This document shows, one piece after another, positions 7,066 through 15,374 of a DNA stretch of 37,194 nt; within the stretch, counting starts at the first letter, position 1; each line of letters opens with the position of its first letter. The notes under the pieces were generated by a model. The model did not search any database. It saw only the letters and a program-made list of their open reading frames with translations, and was not told where the DNA came from. The stretch is from Flavobacteriales bacterium (GTDB taxonomy: Bacteria > Bacteroidota > Bacteroidia > Flavobacteriales_D > Crocinitomicaceae): NCBI GenBank assembly GCA_947453795.1, contig CANGIC010000005.1, forward strand, positions 1-37,194. Direction: 5' to 3'. The position numbers and the translations under genes were made by a program.

Positions 7066-8112
7066 ATGAGAAGATTACCAGTATATTTTTTAATTGATGT
7101 TTCAGAATCAATGGTTGGTGAGCCTTTAGATCAGGTTCAGGAAGGTATTGGAGCAATAATAAAAGAATTACGCACTGATCCATATGCGTTAGAAACAGTT
7201 TGGGTTAGTATTATTGCATTCGCAGGAAAAGCAAAAACAATATTACCTCTAACTGATATTATTCAGTTTTATCCGGTAAAACTACCGCTTGGTTCAGGAA
7301 CAAATCTAGGTGTTGGTCTTGATGCATTGAGACTTGAATTGGATAAATCAGTAAAGAAGACAACACAAGACACAAAGGGCGATTGGAAACCAATAGTATT
7401 CTTATTTACAGATGGTCGACCAACCGACAATCCTAGCTTGGCAATTGAAAATTGGAAGAAACACTACGGAAGCAGTGCGTTTTTTGTAAGTATTTCTTTT
7501 GGTAAAAACACCGACAAAGAATTGCTATCAAGCATTTCTGAACATAATTTAACTTTTGAAGCAACTGACAGCAATTCATTTAAGAAGTTTTTCAAGTGGG
7601 TTACTGCAAGCATAAAGGCAACAAGTCAAAGCATTGCCGATTCAAACAATCAAGTAATTGATTTATCAAAAGATCCAAACAAAGTCGTTAGTAAGAATAC
7701 CCAAGAGTATTCTGAGCGTATTGACGAAAATGTTGCGGTGTTTTTGGCTAAATGCCAGAATAATAAAACACCGTATCTAATCAAGTATGTTAAAGCATCA
7801 AAGCAAACAGAGATACCAGGTTTGGATTTTGAAACGCTTTATTTCAGACTGAACGGAGCATTTAACATAGATGAGGAATCCTATACTGAATTAAGCGATA
7901 ATGCTTCTCAAGGAAAACAAATTTCTTCTGAAGAGCTTTTAGGATTTCCAACCTGCCCAAGTTGTGGAAATCAATTTGGATTTTCTACATGTTCTTGTGG
8001 AAATTTATTATGTGTTGGTGACGAAGAAGTAACTACTTGCCCATGGTGTAATGTTCAAGCGAAATTTGGTGTTGGAGAAGGACACATTAACTTAAATAGA
8101 GCTAAAGGATAA
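7066..8112 (+). CDS. TerY-like vWA protein 3 with C-terminal zinc ribbon
   Basis: A 348-residue protein. Residues 1-190 are a vWA domain with motifs DVSES, GTNLGVGL and FTDGRPTD; the metal-site serines and aspartates are present. After a linker, residues about 290-340 form a zinc-binding region with CPSC, CSC, and CPWC motifs, matching the TerY-C domain. It lacks the proline tail of the two shorter paralogues. The stop codon overlaps the start of the phosphatase gene (TAATG). The zinc ribbon may mediate contact with the phosphatase, kinase or nucleic acid; this is not shown by the sequence. Confidence 0.9.
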   Translation: MRRLPVYFLIDVSESMVGEPLDQVQEGIGAIIKELRTDPYALETVWVSIIAFAGKAKTILPLTDIIQFYPVKLPLGSGTNLGVGLDALRLELDKSVKKTTQDTKGDWKPIVFLFTDGRPTDNPSLAIENWKKHYGSSAFFVSISFGKNTDKELLSSISEHNLTFEATDSNSFKKFFKWVTASIKATSQSIADSNNQVIDLSKDPNKVVSKNTQEYSERIDENVAVFLAKCQNNKTPYLIKYVKASKQTEIPGLDFETLYFRLNGAFNIDEESYTELSDNASQGKQISSEELLGFPTCPSCGNQFGFSTCSCGNLLCVGDEEVTTCPWCNVQAKFGVGEGHINLNRAKG

Positions 8113-9620
8113 TGAATATAGACTTGAAACAATATATTGTTAGCGTGCTTCATTTTGAATTGAATCTTTTAAAAGAAGATATCAATGGAGATGCTGTGGA
8201 TTTGTTGTATTCCGAATATTCTACAGATAGAAAAGACTTAAGCAGTGAAAACATAAAAAAACGCTATTCTGAATTGTTATCTGTGCAAAAATCTGATGCT
8301 ATTTCTGAAGATTCAAGTTTGGAATCTGAGCCTGAAAAATTACCTGAGCCACCATCTGAGATTTCATTGAAAGTCGATGTGCAAAAACCAATTGTAAACG
8401 AGAAAGTTGAAAGCCCAGTTATTAAAAATATACCAGGTAAGGCCATCGTAATTCCAAATGCTAAAGTAAATGAGCATTATTCTGTTTCAATTCCTTTGAA
8501 TGAAAATGGGTTAAATGGTATAGTGATAAACAGAATAGATGGATTAGATGCTTTGGGATTAGAATTTAATTCTGATAGCAATCAAATATCAGGCAGTCCA
8601 AAAGTTTCGGGAGAGTATTTACTTTCCATGGAATATAAACATCCAACAGAATCCGAGAATAGGCCATCACTTTTTAGAAATTTATCAATATATATTAATC
8701 CAGATCCTCGTTCTTTATGGACTGAACATGAGCCAGATTCAAATTCTATTTTCCCAAAATCACATACTGCAAATTCAGAATTCAATTTTCACGATAAAAA
8801 GATTGTTGGAGCGAGTAAACGAGGAAGAAGTCACGCCAAGGATGCAAAATTTAGAGATGATCATTACGAAATAGCAATTGACAATGTTTCAGATTGGATG
8901 TTGATAGCTGTATCCGATGGTGCTGGAAGTGCAAAATATTCCCGAGAAGGATCTAAGATTTTTTGTCAAACAGTTTTATCTGAAGTCTTCTCAACTGACA
9001 ATAGAAAGCACTTAGAATCGGTAGAGAATATTTTAGACACTGAAGATTTTGAGTCAAAGGAGAGAGAAATTAAGAATCACTTTTATTACGTTATAGGCAA
9101 CTCCCTCATCAAAGGATTTAAAGAGGTTGAAGAAGCTGCTAAGCTCAATGATGCTGTTGTTAAAGATTTTGCATGTACTTTCCTTGTGAGTCTTGTAAAG
9201 AAAATAAATGGGAAATGGTTCATTGTTGGTTTTTGGGTTGGAGATGGCGGAGTTGGTATTTATTTCGACGATAAAGAACCAATTATAATGGGCAAACCTG
9301 ATTCAGGAGAGTTTTCCGGCCAAACTCGATTTATTACAATGCCTGAAATATTAAATAATAGCGAAGACATTTTCAATAGAATAAAATTAGCGTTTGTTCA
9401 AGATTTTAGAGCTCTAGCTTTGATGACAGATGGAATTAGTGATGCATGGTTTCACACAGATGCGAATTTATTTAAGAAGGAGAAATGGGATGAATTATGG
9501 CTCGAAATAAAAAAGAACCAGTCCAGTGAAACAGAATTCTCTTCTATTGCATTGTTAGAATGGTTAGATTTCTGGGTAAAGGGAGAATATGATGATAGAA
9601 CAATTGTGATATTAAGTTAG
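8112..9620 (+). CDS. PP2C-type protein phosphatase with Ig-like N-terminal domain
   Basis: A 502-residue protein whose C-terminal half (about 260-500) has PP2C-like metal motifs: LIAVSDGAGSAKYSREG, WVGDGGVGIY, ALMTDGISDAW and a final YDDRTIVILS. Residues about 105-190 look like an Ig-like, cadherin-like beta domain (FNSDSNQISGSPKVSGEYLLS), preceded by an acidic, low-complexity linker. In TerY-P systems the phosphatase opposes the kinase, and together they act on proteins bound to TerY. The gene overlaps the upstream vWA gene by one base and precedes the kinase by 4 bp, a strictly coupled arrangement. No signal peptide or membrane segment is seen, so it should act in the cytoplasm. Confidence 0.88.
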   Translation: MNIDLKQYIVSVLHFELNLLKEDINGDAVDLLYSEYSTDRKDLSSENIKKRYSELLSVQKSDAISEDSSLESEPEKLPEPPSEISLKVDVQKPIVNEKVESPVIKNIPGKAIVIPNAKVNEHYSVSIPLNENGLNGIVINRIDGLDALGLEFNSDSNQISGSPKVSGEYLLSMEYKHPTESENRPSLFRNLSIYINPDPRSLWTEHEPDSNSIFPKSHTANSEFNFHDKKIVGASKRGRSHAKDAKFRDDHYEIAIDNVSDWMLIAVSDGAGSAKYSREGSKIFCQTVLSEVFSTDNRKHLESVENILDTEDFESKEREIKNHFYYVIGNSLIKGFKEVEEAAKLNDAVVKDFACTFLVSLVKKINGKWFIVGFWVGDGGVGIYFDDKEPIIMGKPDSGEFSGQTRFITMPEILNNSEDIFNRIKLAFVQDFRALALMTDGISDAWFHTDANLFKKEKWDELWLEIKKNQSSETEFSSIALLEWLDFWVKGEYDDRTIVILS

Positions 9621-9624
9621 GAAT

Positions 9625-11160
9625 ATGGCTAAAACAATAACGTTAGTTGGCATTTCTGGTAACACAATTGAATTTGTGGACAATGGCGATCCTATGCAAG
9701 GAGGTATGAAGGATGTTTACTTCAGTCCCGACAAATCCTATGTAGTAGCATTTTTCAGAGACTACGATTTTAATAAAAACAGGCAAGAGTATAACAATTT
9801 GAAGGATAGGATGCTTGAAATCGTAACCACCAAAAAGGATGGCGTTTTTAAGCAGGAAGGTGGAGCTTATTGGACAGATTTACTATGTTGGCCTTATGAC
9901 TTAGTAGAGCATAATGGAAAGTTGGGAATTGCTGTGCCAGCATATCAAAAACATTTCTTTTTTTCTGTTGGTTCAAAAAACAATGATTTTTTAGGTATAA
10001 AAGGAAAAGAAAAGAATGGAAAATGGTTTGCTTCTCCATTCCACTTTAATAAGAACCTGGATGCTCATGAAAAGGGTGATTGGTATAAGTACATAATTGT
10101 TTGCTTACACATTGCCCGGGCTACTAGAAGATTGCATTCTGCTGGGTTAGCACATAGTGATTTATCTTATAACAACGTTTTAGTTGATCCTACATCTGGT
10201 AAAGCAGCTGTTATCGATTTGGACGGATTAGTTGTTCCAGGGAAGTTCCCACCTGATGTTATGGGTACACCTGATTTTATTGCTCCAGAAGTTTTAGCTA
10301 CAAAACATCTAGCGAAAACAGATAGTAATCGGAAACATCCAAGTATTCAGACTGATAGACATGCGCTAGCTGTAATGATTTACATGTATCTGCTTCATAG
10401 ACATCCTTTGCGTGGAGGAAAAATTCATGATCTGGATCCAGTTAAAGATGAAGAGTTATCAATGGGCTCCAAATCCGTTTTTATTGAACACTCAACAGAT
10501 AAATCAAACAGGCCAAAAATGGCTGATGTTAAACCAAGCCATTTAACTCCTACTCCTTGGCCTGATGTTAGTAAGCTTCCTTACTCACTCTGCGGGCCAT
10601 ATTTGCAAGGTTTATTTAATCAAGCATTTATTGATGGCTTGCATAATCCGGCTTTAAGGCCATCGGCTGGGGATTGGGAACACGCGCTCGTTAAGACCAT
10701 TGATTTAATTCAACCTTGTCAAAATAAGTCATGTGAATTGAAGTGGTATGTTTTTGATAATAATACCAAGCCAAAATGTCCATTTTGTGGAACTTCTTAC
10801 AAAGGCCAACTTCCTGTTCTAAATTTTTATGTGAAAACACCAGCCGGTAAGTTTAGTTACGAGAATCACAGATTGATGGTATATAGCGGACAGAATATTT
10901 ATCAATGGCATGTAAACAAAAACATACTTCCTAATGAACGCTTAGCCCCTGAGACCAAAAAGCCAGTAGCAGATTTTCATTTTCATAATAACAAATGGAT
11001 TTTGATAAATAGGAAGTTGAATTCGCTATTAGATGTAAGTGATTCAAACAAAGAAATTCCAATTGGAAGTTCAATCGAAATAACAGACGGTAAACAAATT
11101 CTCTTGTCAAAAGAAGACGGCGGAAGGCTTATCATTGTTCAACTTGTAAATAACCAGTAA
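9625..11160 (+). CDS. TerY-P-associated protein kinase with zinc ribbon
   Basis: A 511-residue Ser/Thr-kinase-like protein. The catalytic loop reads HSDLSYNNVL (about 176-185) in place of HRDLKxxN, and the metal-binding motif reads IDLDGL (about 197-202) in place of DFG. The activation segment GTPDFIAPEV (about 214) is canonical. A zinc ribbon follows near 364-387 (CQNKSC and CPFC). The C-terminal 100 residues are all-beta and might be an FHA-like phospho-peptide domain (WILINRKLNSLLDV...GSSIEITDGKQILLS), but this is only a resemblance. The catalytic Asp and Asn are kept, so activity is plausible. It completes the TerY-phosphatase-kinase triad and is followed by terC 21 bp later. Confidence 0.85.
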   Translation: MAKTITLVGISGNTIEFVDNGDPMQGGMKDVYFSPDKSYVVAFFRDYDFNKNRQEYNNLKDRMLEIVTTKKDGVFKQEGGAYWTDLLCWPYDLVEHNGKLGIAVPAYQKHFFFSVGSKNNDFLGIKGKEKNGKWFASPFHFNKNLDAHEKGDWYKYIIVCLHIARATRRLHSAGLAHSDLSYNNVLVDPTSGKAAVIDLDGLVVPGKFPPDVMGTPDFIAPEVLATKHLAKTDSNRKHPSIQTDRHALAVMIYMYLLHRHPLRGGKIHDLDPVKDEELSMGSKSVFIEHSTDKSNRPKMADVKPSHLTPTPWPDVSKLPYSLCGPYLQGLFNQAFIDGLHNPALRPSAGDWEHALVKTIDLIQPCQNKSCELKWYVFDNNTKPKCPFCGTSYKGQLPVLNFYVKTPAGKFSYENHRLMVYSGQNIYQWHVNKNILPNERLAPETKKPVADFHFHNNKWILINRKLNSLLDVSDSNKEIPIGSSIEITDGKQILLSKEDGGRLIIVQLVNNQ

Positions 11161-11181
11161 AACCCAATAAACAGAAATAGT

Positions 11182-12093
11182 ATGCAAGAATTAATTCAAC
11201 AAATTCAAAATCTTTGGCAGGATGTAATTAGCCACCCTGAATTATCAATCGGAATAGTTTTCAATTTAATTATTATTGAAAGTTTATTGTCTGTTGATAA
11301 TGCAGCAGTATTAGCATCAATGGTGAGTGACTTACCTCATGAACAAAAAAACAAAGCTCTTAAATATGGTATTTGGGGAGCTTACATTTTTAGAGGATTA
11401 GCAATGATTTTCGCCGCATATCTTATCGGGATTTGGTGGATAAAACCTCTTGGTGGTTTGTATTTACTGTATTTAGTTTATGGTCAATTTAATAAGGACA
11501 ATGATGCAGAAGATCCCATTTTAATTAAAATATTTGTAAATCCAATTAAGTATATTTTTGGCTTGATATTATCTCCCTTTTCCAAGGTTCTTACTCCTGT
11601 TAAAAATTGGCTTGATGCTAGAAGAAAAATGCTCGGCGTTTTTTGGTCAACAGTAATACTTGTTGAAATAATGGATATGGCATTCAGTATAGACAATGTG
11701 TTTGCTGCGGTTGCTTTTACGCCAAATATACTGTTGGTATGCATTGGAGTATTCATCGGGATTTTAGCGATGAGATTTATTGCGCAGTGGTTTGTTAAAT
11801 TAATGGAAAAATACAGTTTTTTAGAAAGTGCGGCGTTCGTTGTTATTGCCATATTAGGTGTTAAATTATTGCTTTCAAGTTATACTCACTTTTACCCTTG
11901 CTCAGCTCTAAGTGTTTTTCTTGAAGGTGATCATGAGTGTCTTAAGGCAAGTGGCCTGCCTATAACAGAAGGTCATGCAATTTCTAATGGAGATATATTA
12001 ACTTCAATCCTAACAGTAGCTATTTTCTTCATTCCAATTTTAACTAGTATCTTTTTCAACTTCCCCAAAAAGAATTTGATAGAACAAGAATAA
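11182..12093 (+). CDS. terC: TerC-family integral membrane protein
   Basis: A 303-residue polytopic membrane protein with about seven hydrophobic segments. The two family signatures are present: ESLLSVDNAAVLASMV near residue 33, and EIMDMAFSIDNVFAAVAF near 162. Their acidic residues inside membrane helices fit metal-ion binding. TerC proteins have been linked to manganese export and to tellurite-type stress systems, where they may anchor TerD-containing complexes. It is the last gene of the Ter operon and is followed by a perfect GNRA-loop terminator at 12126-12159. Confidence 0.93.
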   Translation: MQELIQQIQNLWQDVISHPELSIGIVFNLIIIESLLSVDNAAVLASMVSDLPHEQKNKALKYGIWGAYIFRGLAMIFAAYLIGIWWIKPLGGLYLLYLVYGQFNKDNDAEDPILIKIFVNPIKYIFGLILSPFSKVLTPVKNWLDARRKMLGVFWSTVILVEIMDMAFSIDNVFAAVAFTPNILLVCIGVFIGILAMRFIAQWFVKLMEKYSFLESAAFVVIAILGVKLLLSSYTHFYPCSALSVFLEGDHECLKASGLPITEGHAISNGDILTSILTVAIFFIPILTSIFFNFPKKNLIEQE

Positions 12094-12125
12094 TAAATAT
12101 GGGTAACCAAACCCGGTCGCCTATA

Positions 12126-12160
12126 AATGAAAATGGAGGCGCGAGCCTCCATTTTCATTA
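12126..12160. terminator. Perfect 15-bp terminator hairpin after terC
   Basis: AATGAAAATGGAGGC (12126-12140) pairs perfectly with GCCTCCATTTTCATT (12145-12159) around a GCGA tetraloop of the stable GNRA type. The A-rich left arm and T-rich right arm let it work in both directions. It separates the Ter operon from the restriction operon. Confidence 0.85.
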
Positions 12161-12197
12161 TATACTCTTATGAGAACATTAGGAATAATATTAGCAG

Positions 12198-12225
12198 TTG
12201 TGGAACTTAAATGATAATACCGTTG
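12198..12225 (+). promoter_or_regulatory. Weak candidate promoter of the restriction operon
   Basis: TTG (12198-12200), 17 bases, then TACCGTTG (12218-12225) differs from the TAnnTTTG consensus at one position. It lies about 55 bases upstream of the XRE gene and downstream of the terC terminator, where a promoter is expected. Confidence 0.35.
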
Positions 12226-12280
12226 CAGTTTTATTAGTTATTTCAATTATTAAAACAAAAAACACAAACGAATCACTTAA

Positions 12281-12610
12281 ATGAGAGGAGAGATGAAGGA
12301 AATAGGAATAAGAGTCGATATGGGTAAGTATCTTCATGAACTAAGATTAAGTCATGGATATTCTTTAAAAAAAGTTGCCGATTATCTCAATATTGATATT
12401 TCATTATTGAGCAAGATTGAACATGGTGAAAGACACCTACAAAGGCGAATGTTGCAAGGTATTGCCGATATATTCAAGCTTGATCACAGAGAATTACAGA
12501 TTAAATTTCTGAATGAAAGAATTGAGGAAGAATTCGGTGATGAGCCATACTTGATTGAATCGCTAACAATATATCTTAATGGCAAGGAAAAAAGGCGGAT
12601 AAAAATATAA
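12281..12610 (+). CDS. XRE-family HTH regulator linked to type I R-M
   Basis: A 109-residue protein with a classic Cro/C1-type helix-turn-helix at about 18-75 (LHELRLSHGYSLKKVADYL, then LSKIEHGERHLQRRML). An internal ATG at 12293 follows GAGAGGAGAG and may be the true start, which would shorten the protein by four residues. The C-terminal 35 residues are charged and may dimerise. It stands 7 bp before hsdM, so it probably controls this operon in the way that controller (C) proteins delay restriction until methylation is established. That role is inferred from position. Confidence 0.85.
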   Translation: MRGEMKEIGIRVDMGKYLHELRLSHGYSLKKVADYLNIDISLLSKIEHGERHLQRRMLQGIADIFKLDHRELQIKFLNERIEEEFGDEPYLIESLTIYLNGKEKRRIKI

Positions 12611-12617
12611 TTACACA

Positions 12618-14186
12618 ATGGCAAAACAAAAAAAAGAAGTTGCAGAGAAAGCAATCGAAGTAACCTTATGGGAATCTGCGAATAAATTGAGAGGCAGCGT
12701 TGAACCTGCGGAATATAAACACGTGGTTCTAGGATTGATATTCCTAAAATTTGCCAGTGACAAGTTTGAAGAACACCGTCAAACACTTGTTTCTAAAGGA
12801 CAAGAAAAGTACATTGAAATGCCTGAGTTTTACAACCAGAGCAATGTGTTTTTCTTGGACGAGATAAGCCGCTGGAGTTATATCATCAAGAACTCAAAGC
12901 AAAACGACATTGCCTTGAAGATTGATACTGCCCTTCACAATATTGAGAAGAACAACAAAGCACTCAAAGGTGCCTTGCCCGATAATTACTTTTCTCGCTT
13001 GGGTTTGGATATCACAAAGCTTTCTTCTCTGCTTGATACCATCAACGATATTGATACACTGAAGGACAAAGCACAGGACATTGTGGGCCGTGTGTATGAA
13101 TACTTCTTAAGCAAATTTGCCTTGGCAGAAGGAAAAGGAAAGGGAGAATTTTACACTCCTAAAAGCATTGTAAACCTTATTGCTGAAATGATTGAACCAT
13201 ACAAAGGCATTATCTATGATCCTGCATGTGGCTCTGGTGGTATGTTTGTGCAATCCATTAAGTTTATCGAGAATCACCACGGTAACAAAAAAGAGATTTC
13301 TATATACGGCCAGGAATACACGAATACCACTTACAAACTAGCAAAGATGAATCTAGCTATTCGTGGCATTAGTGGTAACCTAGGTGAGAAAGCGGCAGAT
13401 ACTTTTGCAGATGACCAGCATAAAGACCTGAAAGCCGATTATATCATGGCTAACCCACCATTTAACCAAAAAGACTGGCGTGCCGAAAATGAATTGAAAG
13501 ATGATCCGCGTTGGAGAGGATATGATGTGCCACCAAAAAGCAATGCCAACTATGCCTGGATATTAAACATGGTTAGCAAACTAAGCGACAACGGTGTGGC
13601 TGGATTTATCCTGGCAAACGGTGCATTAAGTGGTGGTGGCGAAGAATACAAAATACGCAGAACCTTAATTGAAAACAATTTGGTTGAAGCGATTTTAGTG
13701 TTACCACAGGATATGTTTTACACTACGAATATCAGTGTAACGATTTGGGTATTGAATAAGAATAAAAAAGCACACAGCAGATACGTTGGTGATGAGCAGC
13801 GTAATTACCGCAACCGTGAAAAAGAAATACTTTTTATGGATTTACGCCAAATAGGCGAACCCTTTGAAAAGAAATTCATTCAGTTTAGTGAGCAACACAT
13901 TAAAGATATTGGAAAAACATTCCATAATTGGCAGCAAGAAAATGCCAATTACAAAGACATTCCAGAATACTGTTATTCCGCCTCTTTTGATGAAGTTGCA
14001 AAAAAAGATTTTTCACTCGTACCCAGCAAATATATTGAATTTGTAAACCGAGACGAAAACATTGACTTTGACGAAAAGATGCAAAGCCTTCAAACCGAAT
14101 TTGTCGATTTACTCAAAGCCGAGAGCCAAAGTAAAAATGATTTGTTAACCGTATTTAAAGAGTTGGGTTATGAAATCAATTTATAA
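12618..14186 (+). CDS. hsdM: Type I restriction-modification methyltransferase subunit HsdM
   Basis: A 522-residue protein of normal length for HsdM. It starts with the helical HsdM N-terminal domain (WESANKLRGSVEPAEYKHVVLGLIFLK). The S-adenosylmethionine-binding motif YDPACGSGGMF lies near residue 200 and the catalytic NPPF motif near 279, marking an N6-adenine methyltransferase. It pairs with HsdS to methylate the target site and with HsdR to restrict unmodified DNA. Its last 17 bases overlap the start of hsdS. No disruption is visible. Confidence 0.96.
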   Translation: MAKQKKEVAEKAIEVTLWESANKLRGSVEPAEYKHVVLGLIFLKFASDKFEEHRQTLVSKGQEKYIEMPEFYNQSNVFFLDEISRWSYIIKNSKQNDIALKIDTALHNIEKNNKALKGALPDNYFSRLGLDITKLSSLLDTINDIDTLKDKAQDIVGRVYEYFLSKFALAEGKGKGEFYTPKSIVNLIAEMIEPYKGIIYDPACGSGGMFVQSIKFIENHHGNKKEISIYGQEYTNTTYKLAKMNLAIRGISGNLGEKAADTFADDQHKDLKADYIMANPPFNQKDWRAENELKDDPRWRGYDVPPKSNANYAWILNMVSKLSDNGVAGFILANGALSGGGEEYKIRRTLIENNLVEAILVLPQDMFYTTNISVTIWVLNKNKKAHSRYVGDEQRNYRNREKEILFMDLRQIGEPFEKKFIQFSEQHIKDIGKTFHNWQQENANYKDIPEYCYSASFDEVAKKDFSLVPSKYIEFVNRDENIDFDEKMQSLQTEFVDLLKAESQSKNDLLTVFKELGYEINL

Positions 14187-15372
14187 AAAAATAGGCGAAA
14201 ACATAAAGCTTGTTGATGAACGAAACAAAGGATTAAAGGTAAAACAACTTTTAGGTCTAAGTATTTCAAAACAGTTCATTCCTTCTGTTGCTAACATAAT
14301 TGGAACGGATATGGAGAACTATAAAATTATTCGCAAAAAACAATTTGCGTGTAGTACAATGCAAGTAAGGCGTGATAAAAAAATGCCTGTTGCCTTATTG
14401 CAAGAAGTTGACGAGGCTATTATTTCGCAAGCATATCCTGTATTTGAAGTAAAAGATGAAAATGAGCTTTTACCCGAGTATTTAATGATGTGGTTCACTC
14501 GTTCCGAATTTGATCGTGAGGCTTGTTTTCATGCTGTTGGCGGTGTTCGTGGAAGTTTAGAATGGGAAGATTTTGAAAATTTGCAACTCCCTATCCCCTC
14601 CATCATCAAACAAAGAGAAATTGTAAAAGAATACAATGTTATCCAAAACCGCATAGCCCTCAACCAGCAACTGATACAAAAACTCGAAGAAACTGCACAG
14701 GCTATCTACAAGCAGTGGTTCGTTGATTTTGAATTTCCTGATGAAACTGGAAAGCCATATAAAAGTAATGGCGGGGCTTTGGTTTGGAATGAAGAATTGG
14801 GAATGGAAATTCCGAAGGGGTGGGAAAATAAATCAATTTTTGAAGTATCAAGTGTTACTTATGGATTTCCATTTAATTCTGAATTGTTTTGTCAGGATGA
14901 AACACTAAAACCTTTAATTAGAATAAGAGATATTCTTTCCAATGTTTCTGAAACCTATACAAATGAAAATGTTGACGAGAAATATTTAATCAAGAATGGA
15001 GATATTCTAATAGGAATGGATGGTGTTTTTCATATTAGTTTATGGTTTGGCGGTAAGGCATATCAAAATCAACGAATAGTTAGACTAAGAAATGACAAAA
15101 GAAATAATGTTTCTTTATTACAATTGTATTTTTCAATTTACCCACCTATTAAAGAATTGGAAAGTACAATAGAAGGGACAACGGTAGCACATTTAAGTGA
15201 CAAAGATATGAAGGCATTAAAAGTTCTAATGGCAAATGAAGTTGTTCAAGAAAAAGCATTCAAAATTTTAGAAAGCATTTCTGCAAATATGATAACAGTT
15301 TCAAGTGAGAATATTATTCTGCAAAAAATGAAAAATTTGCTTCTTTCCAAATTAGCGACAATAGAAAATTAA
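14170..15372 (+). CDS. hsdS: Type I restriction-modification specificity subunit HsdS
   Basis: A 400-residue specificity protein with two target-recognition domains separated and followed by conserved helical regions. The first recognition domain spans about 1-140 and ends LPIPSIIKQREIV. The central conserved helix (about 160-185) carries NQQLIQKLEETAQAIYKQWF. The second recognition domain spans about 205-370 and ends in a shorter repeat helix (ILQKMKNLLLSKL). The start at 14170 overlaps hsdM by 17 bases. The first domain begins abruptly compared with many HsdS proteins, so a modest truncation is possible. The DNA target cannot be deduced by eye. Confidence 0.93.
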   Translation: MKSIYKKIGENIKLVDERNKGLKVKQLLGLSISKQFIPSVANIIGTDMENYKIIRKKQFACSTMQVRRDKKMPVALLQEVDEAIISQAYPVFEVKDENELLPEYLMMWFTRSEFDREACFHAVGGVRGSLEWEDFENLQLPIPSIIKQREIVKEYNVIQNRIALNQQLIQKLEETAQAIYKQWFVDFEFPDETGKPYKSNGGALVWNEELGMEIPKGWENKSIFEVSSVTYGFPFNSELFCQDETLKPLIRIRDILSNVSETYTNENVDEKYLIKNGDILIGMDGVFHISLWFGGKAYQNQRIVRLRNDKRNNVSLLQLYFSIYPPIKELESTIEGTTVAHLSDKDMKALKVLMANEVVQEKAFKILESISANMITVSSENIILQKMKNLLLSKLATIEN

Positions 15373-15374
15373 GA

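Noticed and set aside
4422-12093. Simple tellurite-resistance operon
   Set aside because: TerD and TerC are present, but the three vWA genes with phosphatase and kinase match the TerY-P signalling type, and TerA, TerB and other classical members are missing.
14346-14356. Third operator-like GTGTAGTACAA site
   Set aside because: It lies inside the hsdS coding region; one 10-of-11 match in 37 kb is expected by chance.
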